Positions 21,470 to 25,876 of a stretch of 25,876 bases of DNA are shown in pieces. The DNA comes from Aphodosoma sp045631465 (lineage in GTDB: Bacteria > Bacteroidota > Bacteroidia > Bacteroidales > Paludibacteraceae): assembly GCA_045631465.1 (NCBI GenBank), contig JAZQUV010000017.1, positions 1 to 25,876 of the forward strand, given 5' to 3'. The notes beneath the pieces are model-generated. The model saw only the letters and a program-made list of their open reading frames with translations, was not told the DNA's origin and searched no databases. The translations under genes and the position numbers were made by a program. Each line of letters starts with the position of its first letter. Position 1 is the first letter of the stretch.

Positions 21470-23227
21470 TTATTGTTTGTCAATGATAGCAATTGCACCA
21501 CCGAGTTCAACATTTTGACCTTGTTGTTTTTTCACTTCTACGAATACACCATCGAATGGAGCTGTAATTTCTTCGACACCATGATTTGTTTGAAGACCGC
21601 ACAAGAATTCGCCAGCTTTGAATTTTTTGCCTTTTGCAGGAGCAATATTAGTGCGAGCTGAGAGTTCCCACAATACGCGACCAGCAACAGGAGCTTTAAG
21701 AGGTTCTGCATTAGGGTGGAGAAGTTTTTGTGAGTCAACTTTAGCACCGGCTGAACCTTGCATCTTAGCAGCGATTTTTTCTTCCAACTCTTTGTTGAAA
21801 CGACGTTTAGCTTCGCCTGATTTGAATTCACGGTATTGTTTGTCGTGCATAGCAAATTCGAAGAGTTCTTCGTCGTCTTGACCACGATCCCAACCGAGTT
21901 CTTCCATCTCTTTGATGTATTGAGGCAATACGTTAGGATAGTTATCTTGAGGGTTGCCAGTGAAGAATTCAAGACCTTTAGATTTAGCAAGTTCGATGAT
22001 TTCTGGATCAAGTTTACCTGGCAATTGACCAGCTTTACCAAGAATCATATCCCAAGTGTTAGCATCGATCATAGACCAACGTTCGCCACCGCGACTCATT
22101 GCGAATACGTTCATCAATGCAACATTTTTAACGTATTGAGAGAATGGAGTAACCAAAGGTGGGTTACCAAGTTTAGGCCAAATATATTTCACTTCGTCGA
22201 AGAGTTGAACGAGCAATTCATCTTCGTTCAATTCTGCTTTGCCTTGTGCTTTGAGGTTAGAGTTGATAGCAGCATGCACACCTTTAAGGTCAGCCATCAA
22301 AGAACCCATCATACCACCAGGAAGACCGCAACCAACGAGCAATGAAGACATGAAACGGTTACGAGGGTCGATGAAGTAACCCAAGAAGTCGTCCATAAAG
22401 CTTTGAGTCAAACGACGAGCTTCCATATAAGCTTTCATGTTGATTTCAGGCACTTTGAAGCCTTCTGCTTTGAACATTTCGCTGATAGTAATAACGTCAG
22501 GGTGAACCATACCCCAAGAAAGTGGTTCCATAGCAACGTCGAATACATCGCCACCTGCTTTAGCAACTTCGAGCATAGATGCTACCGAGAAACCAGGACC
22601 AGTGTGACCGTGGTATTGAACTACGATTTCAGGGTGATTAGTTTTGATAGATTTAACGATTTGACCGAGCACTGTAGGACGACCGATACCTGCCATATCT
22701 TTCAAACAGATTTCTTGTGCGCCTTCAGCGATAAGTTTCTCAGCCATATTGATATAATACTCAGCAGTGTGTACTTGAGAGTGTGTGATACACATAGTAG
22801 CTTGAGCAGTCATACCTGCAGCCTTAGCCCATTTGATAGAAGCAGCGATGTTGCGAACGTCGTTCAAACCGCAGAAAATACGAGTAATATCCACGCCTTG
22901 AGCATGTTTTACTTTGTACATCAATTCGCGAACGTCAGCAGGCACTGGGTTCATACGCAAAGCGTTGAGACCACGGTCGAGCATGTGAGTTTTGATACCT
23001 GCTTCGTTGAAAGGTTTTGTAAATGTACGAACTGCAAGGTTAGGGTTTTCACCATATAATAAATTCACTTGTTCAGATGCACCACCATTAGTTTCTACGC
23101 GAGCGAAGCAGCCCATGTCGATAATAACTGGAGCAATTTGTGCCAATTGGTCTTTACGAGGCACATATTTACCTGACGATTGCCACATGTCACGGTAAAC
23201 CAAGCTAAATTGAATTTCTCTTGCCAT
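21470..23227 (-). CDS. Carboxyltransferase (oxaloacetate decarboxylase alpha / pyruvate carboxylase subunit B type)
   Basis: 585 aa. Residues 1-300 form the HMGL-like TIM barrel: the metal ligand Asp13 in VYRDMWQSSG, RIFCGLNDVRN, the carbamylated-Lys site CLKDMAG (Lys176), and the metal His pair in QYHGHTGPG (His206, His208). A PYC/OADA helical domain follows. Residues 510-585 form a lipoyl/biotinyl-type domain (APVAGRVLWEL ... ITAPFDGVFVEVKKQQGQNV), but the place of the biotin hairpin (A/M-M-K-M) is taken by LQTNHG (545-550), with no Lys. It could transfer carboxyl groups only with a separate biotin carrier, or it has another role. It is divergent at WGGATFD (here NGGASEQ). Likely in C4/C3 fermentation metabolism; the exact substrate is not certain. 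Confidence 0.8.
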   Translation of the reverse strand: MAREIQFSLVYRDMWQSSGKYVPRKDQLAQIAPVIIDMGCFARVETNGGASEQVNLLYGENPNLAVRTFTKPFNEAGIKTHMLDRGLNALRMNPVPADVRELMYKVKHAQGVDITRIFCGLNDVRNIAASIKWAKAAGMTAQATMCITHSQVHTAEYYINMAEKLIAEGAQEICLKDMAGIGRPTVLGQIVKSIKTNHPEIVVQYHGHTGPGFSVASMLEVAKAGGDVFDVAMEPLSWGMVHPDVITISEMFKAEGFKVPEINMKAYMEARRLTQSFMDDFLGYFIDPRNRFMSSLLVGCGLPGGMMGSLMADLKGVHAAINSNLKAQGKAELNEDELLVQLFDEVKYIWPKLGNPPLVTPFSQYVKNVALMNVFAMSRGGERWSMIDANTWDMILGKAGQLPGKLDPEIIELAKSKGLEFFTGNPQDNYPNVLPQYIKEMEELGWDRGQDDEELFEFAMHDKQYREFKSGEAKRRFNKELEEKIAAKMQGSAGAKVDSQKLLHPNAEPLKAPVAGRVLWELSARTNIAPAKGKKFKAGEFLCGLQTNHGVEEITAPFDGVFVEVKKQQGQNVELGGAIAIIDKQ

Positions 23228-23410
23228 GTTTTTTTAAGTTTTTATAGTTAGATTTTTGGTTTATTGTCCTATGATTTTAGACATAGATTTCGACTCAAGT
23301 TTTGAGCATGTAAATTTCGTAATTATTTTTGAACTGACCAAATTTTTTTTTATGTTTTGCAACATGTTTTTTTAGTTAATAATTCATTTTTACAAACTAG
23401 GGATTAAAAG

Positions 23411-24520
23411 CTAATTTGGTATATAAAGAGTGATAACTTTTCTGCCAGCTTCGCCTTTTGCATCATCATAGGTTTTAAAAGAAAAATTAGTTATAATTTG
23501 CTCATACCCACACGTTTCGGTTTTTTGCATAACATGATTCGTATGTTCATGGCCAGCGAGAACGAGATCAACATTATATTTTTTTATTACACATTCGTAG
23601 AAACAACGCACAATAAGATTGTTGAATTTACTACGAGCAGAGCGCAAAGGATGATGCAAAGCAACGATTCTTTTTGTGTGTTTATCGGCTTTTTTTAGTT
23701 TTTCGACTAGCCATGCTCGTTGCTGAAATTGATGCCAAATAGGCTGATTAGAGTCTAGAATATATAGTTGAGTTGCTCCAAAATCAAGATGAGAACAGCC
23801 GATTTTGGGAGCTTGATTTAATGAGTCTAAAAAATATGGAAATGTATAGAAAAATCTTTCATCTGGATGTTTATTTAATCCCTTATGATAATCATGATTC
23901 CCTACTATTGATATAATAGGCATCGACGTGCGCAATGGCTCGAACGAATGAAAATAGACATCCCATTTATCTTGATGTGGACGGTCAATGAGGTCGCCCA
24001 ATTGGAGTATAAAGTCAGGATTATAGTTTTGGGCTATGGCTTGCACCGCAGAATCAGTCGCAGGATTGTAAGATTTATCTTGAATATCGCCCAAAACGAG
24101 CACCTGCAAAGAGTCGGCATCGCTAATTCGAGTTGCGAAATAAGGAGTGATTGTGTCGAGAGTTGATATTGCATAACGATATTGCCCCTTTTGCACTTCC
24201 ACTTCGCTCCAATAATATATCGCCTCACCTCCACCCGACTTAATCCATTTTTTGTTTACGTGAGGATGCAAAGTATCGACATCGGAAATCCAGATAAGGC
24301 GCACGGCATTGTCATGTAGCAATGCAGAATCGGGACGCGACCGCCACGATACGATACGCTCAGACAAAGGATTGTCCCCCACCGTCAGTTGAACACCAAC
24401 CACACTTTCGGTTAATTGGAATTGAGGTTCGGGGTGCTTGTTAAACCAAACATTCCAACGAGATGCAATCCAAAAGACGAGTAGGATTGTGATTACTGCA
24501 AATATTATTTTTTTCGCCAT
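23411..24520 (-). CDS. Membrane-anchored metallophosphoesterase, purple-acid-phosphatase-like
   Basis: 369 aa. A single N-terminal hydrophobic helix (residues 3-20) anchors or exports the protein. Residues 35-130 look like the beta-sandwich found before the catalytic domain in purple acid phosphatases. The calcineurin-like domain carries GDIQD (144-148), GDLID (175-179), GNHD (207-210), ALHHPL and AGHEH, the complete set of dinuclear metal ligands. Substrate not deducible; a phosphate monoester or diester in the envelope is likely. It lies 38 bases after the DUF5606 gene, with a hairpin between. Confidence 0.88.
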   Translation of the reverse strand: MAKKIIFAVITILLVFWIASRWNVWFNKHPEPQFQLTESVVGVQLTVGDNPLSERIVSWRSRPDSALLHDNAVRLIWISDVDTLHPHVNKKWIKSGGGEAIYYWSEVEVQKGQYRYAISTLDTITPYFATRISDADSLQVLVLGDIQDKSYNPATDSAVQAIAQNYNPDFILQLGDLIDRPHQDKWDVYFHSFEPLRTSMPIISIVGNHDYHKGLNKHPDERFFYTFPYFLDSLNQAPKIGCSHLDFGATQLYILDSNQPIWHQFQQRAWLVEKLKKADKHTKRIVALHHPLRSARSKFNNLIVRCFYECVIKKYNVDLVLAGHEHTNHVMQKTETCGYEQIITNFSFKTYDDAKGEAGRKVITLYIPN

Positions 24521-24524
24521 ATTG

Positions 24525-24552
24525 CAAAAAGAGACGCAAAAAATGCGTCTCT
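24525..24552 (-). terminator. Terminator between the DUF5606 and phosphoesterase genes
   Basis: Arms AGAGACGCA (24530-24538) and TGCGTCTCT (24544-24552), loop AAAAA, followed on the minus strand by T5. It resembles the dnaJ-HU and carboxyltransferase terminators. It sits 5 bases before the next ATG, so it may attenuate rather than end transcription. Confidence 0.7.
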
Positions 24553-24558
24553 AATGTA

Positions 24559-24972
24559 TTATTCTTCAGTTGTTTCTTCTTCTTTTTCAGAGAAATCGTC
24601 GTTGCCAGATTTCACCAAAAGGTTGTACCATTGTACGAGTTTTTTGATATCGGTTGGATACACACGGTCGCGGTCGAAATCAGGCAATACTTTAGCGAAC
24701 CATTCGCGCAAGACTTTTGGGTCTGCTTTTGGGTCAACACTTGCTTCAGCACCATTTTCGAGTTTTTTCACGCTTTCGAGCACTTCGCGAAGAGGTACTT
24801 CGGTTGTTTCTGTGTACATAGCAATATCTGCAAGCGAGATAACTTTGTCGCGTTGATGCGATGGAAAGCGTTTGCCATCTACGAGTGATTCAACTATGAT
24901 CATATTTTTTGCACCAGATACGAGTTTGAAAAGACCTGGTTTACCAGAGATTGATAAAATTGATTTTAACAT
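24559..24972 (-). CDS. DUF5606-family protein, Bacteroidota-specific
   Basis: 137 aa, soluble, no signal peptide. The N-terminal half (MLKSILSISGKPGLFKLVSG, then NMIIVESLVDGKRFP) is the conserved DUF5606 region; a second helical segment contains LREWFAKVLPDFDRDRVYPTDIKKLVQWYNLL. The tail is acidic (EKEEETTEE). The family is widespread in Bacteroidota; I know of no established function. Strong promoter match at 25010-25040. Confidence 0.85.
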   Translation of the reverse strand: MLKSILSISGKPGLFKLVSGAKNMIIVESLVDGKRFPSHQRDKVISLADIAMYTETTEVPLREVLESVKKLENGAEASVDPKADPKVLREWFAKVLPDFDRDRVYPTDIKKLVQWYNLLVKSGNDDFSEKEEETTEE

Positions 24973-25009
24973 AAATTTCTTCTTTTATTTAAATTATTAT
25001 TACGGAACG

Positions 25010-25040
25010 CAAAGTTAGTATTTTTTTTTCAATTACACAA
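25010..25040 (-). promoter_or_regulatory. Promoter of the DUF5606 gene
   Basis: Minus strand: TTG (25040-25038), 20 nt, TAACTTTG (25017-25010). Confidence 0.75.
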
Positions 25041-25105
25041 CACGAACTACTATTCTTTATGTTTAAAATAGTCAAATAACATCAATACCGAATATTAACA
25101 CAAAA

Positions 25106-25139
25106 AAAACTGTAGCAAAAATTCATTTGCTACAGTTTT
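25106..25139. terminator. Terminator of the repeat surface protein gene
   Basis: Arms AAAACTGTAGCAAA (25106-25119) and TTTGCTACAGTTTT (25126-25139), a perfect 14-bp stem with a 6-nt loop. It is symmetrical enough to work both ways. It lies 7 bases past the stop of the minus-strand gene. Confidence 0.9.
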
Positions 25140-25146
25140 ATCTAAT

Positions 25147-25876
25147 TTAATCACTCACAATTTGACCTGCAATTGAATATTTAGTTCCATCAGGTAAAAT
25201 TATGTAGATTTTATCATCTATTATCACCTTCCTAACCTTTTTCTTATCTGACGCATGAACATCATCTATTATTGTTATATCATCTAAAACAAAAACTCCT
25301 CTAACTTCAACATTAGAAGCTGGCATTGTTTCTGGAACTTCACTCCATCCACTGAACACAAATCCATCTTTGATTGGTGATTCTAACAATACAATCTTTT
25401 CCCCATAAGCCACACTATCTGTCGCATACAGTTCATCATCAACAAAATAAATCACAGCATAAACATTAACCGTAAAACTACCTTCTATCACTACATCTTC
25501 TGCTGGCATTGTTGTTGGGACACTCGACCATCCACTAAAGGTATATCCCTCTTTAGTTGGTTCTGCTTCAAGTGTAATAGTTGTACCATAAACAACCGAA
25601 ACTCGTTTGTATTCTACACCATCAACCTTATAGATTACATAATAAAAATTTGCTGTATATACTCCATTAACTACAATATCTCGTGCTGGCATAGTTGTTG
25701 GTAAATCGCTCCATGAGAAGGTATGACCCTCTTTTACCGAAACATCTACTGGAACTATAGTAGCACCATACTCTACGCTATCTGTTGCATAATATACACC
25801 ATCAATATTATATGTAACCATATATTTATTGATAGTAAAACTACCTTCTATCACTACATCTTCTGCTGGCATTGTT
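25147..25876 (-). CDS. 3' end of a surface protein with Listeria/Bacteroides-type (InlB B / Flg_new) repeats
   Basis: At least 242 codons; the start lies beyond the window. About three and a half repeats of roughly 60 residues follow the pattern Y.V.Y.VDG..Y....V.YG..I.......KEG.TFSGWS..P.TMPA.DV.V.G.F, the InlB B-repeat fold seen in large secreted proteins. The last 40 residues (VHASDKKKVRKVIIDDKIYI, ILPDGTKYSIAGQIVSD) form a different, short C-terminal module. It resembles the (I/Y)YI...G..Y...GQ tails that end many Bacteroidales surface proteins, perhaps a sorting or anchoring signal. The N-terminal domains, and so any function, are not visible. Confidence 0.8.
   Translation of the reverse strand, partial: TMPAEDVVIEGSFTINKYMVTYNIDGVYYATDSVEYGATIVPVDVSVKEGHTFSWSDLPTTMPARDIVVNGVYTANFYYVIYKVDGVEYKRVSVVYGTTITLEAEPTKEGYTFSGWSSVPTTMPAEDVVIEGSFTVNVYAVIYFVDDELYATDSVAYGEKIVLLESPIKDGFVFSGWSEVPETMPASNVEVRGVFVLDDITIIDDVHASDKKKVRKVIIDDKIYIILPDGTKYSIAGQIVSD
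25472..25513. repeat. 42-bp exact repeat inside the surface protein gene (copy 1)
   Basis: GTAAAACTACCTTCTATCAC and the next 22 bases are identical to 25835-25876 at the window edge, 363 bp (121 codons, two protein repeats) away. Confidence 0.85.
25835..25876. repeat. 42-bp exact repeat inside the surface protein gene (copy 2)
   Basis: Identical to 25472-25513; the identity may continue past the window end. Confidence 0.85.

Noticed and set aside
22403..23059. 218-codon plus-strand frame antisense to the carboxyltransferase gene
   Set aside because: The composition is rich in His, Cys and Phe with no recognisable motif; the opposite strand has an unambiguous gene over the whole stretch.

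Overview
The window looks like chromosomal DNA from an uncultured or unnamed member of the Bacteroidales (Bacteroidota). The grounds are AT-rich intergenic DNA, the absence of Shine-Dalgarno sequences, promoters of the Bacteroidota type (TTTG or TTG, 19-20 nt, TAnnTTTG), a PorT-like protein with a type IX secretion (T9SS) cargo, a DUF5606 protein and Listeria/Bacteroides-type surface repeats. Genus cannot be told from the sequence alone. No rRNA, tRNA, CRISPR array, transposase or phage gene was seen.

Layout. 1-535: the start of a divergent minus-strand gene with its own promoter, then a repeat-rich spacer. 536-2868: grpE and dnaJ (plus), with copies of a small palindromic element on both sides of dnaJ, then HU (minus). 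3067-6174: two rhomboid proteases and a membrane-anchored endonuclease/exonuclease/phosphatase protein, separated by 7-bp tandem arrays and a larger palindromic element. 6175-9006: a SAM-II-like riboswitch, metK, and an O-antigen-ligase-type membrane protein whose ATG overlaps the metK stop. 8995-11968 (minus): three glycosyltransferase genes, one fused to an LPS-kinase-like domain; together with the ligase-like gene this is a small surface-glycan locus. 12186-14020: two FKBP prolyl isomerases, one cytoplasmic and one a lipoprotein. 14248-15243: a 2[4Fe-4S] ferredoxin (minus, 56 aa) and porT (plus). 15294-18220 (minus): bcp-recA-LMW phosphatase-PfkB kinase, closely spaced. 18286-25876 (all minus): ung, a T9SS cargo, a carboxyltransferase subunit, a metallophosphoesterase, a DUF5606 protein and the 3' end of a repeat surface protein cut by the window edge.

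Most genes are housekeeping (protein folding, DNA repair, SAM synthesis), mixed with envelope functions (glycan synthesis, T9SS, periplasmic folding). The most unusual signal is between the genes. Tandem arrays with at least five different sequences all have a 7-bp unit; several begin at or directly after a stop codon, one lies inside a coding sequence, and one overlaps a promoter. Two further palindromic repeat families and a 22-bp tandem repeat share the same spacers. Protein-level oddities are a uracil-DNA glycosylase with about 40 extra residues in the DNA-intercalation loop region, a biotinyl-type domain without its biotin lysine, and the glycosyltransferase-kinase fusion.
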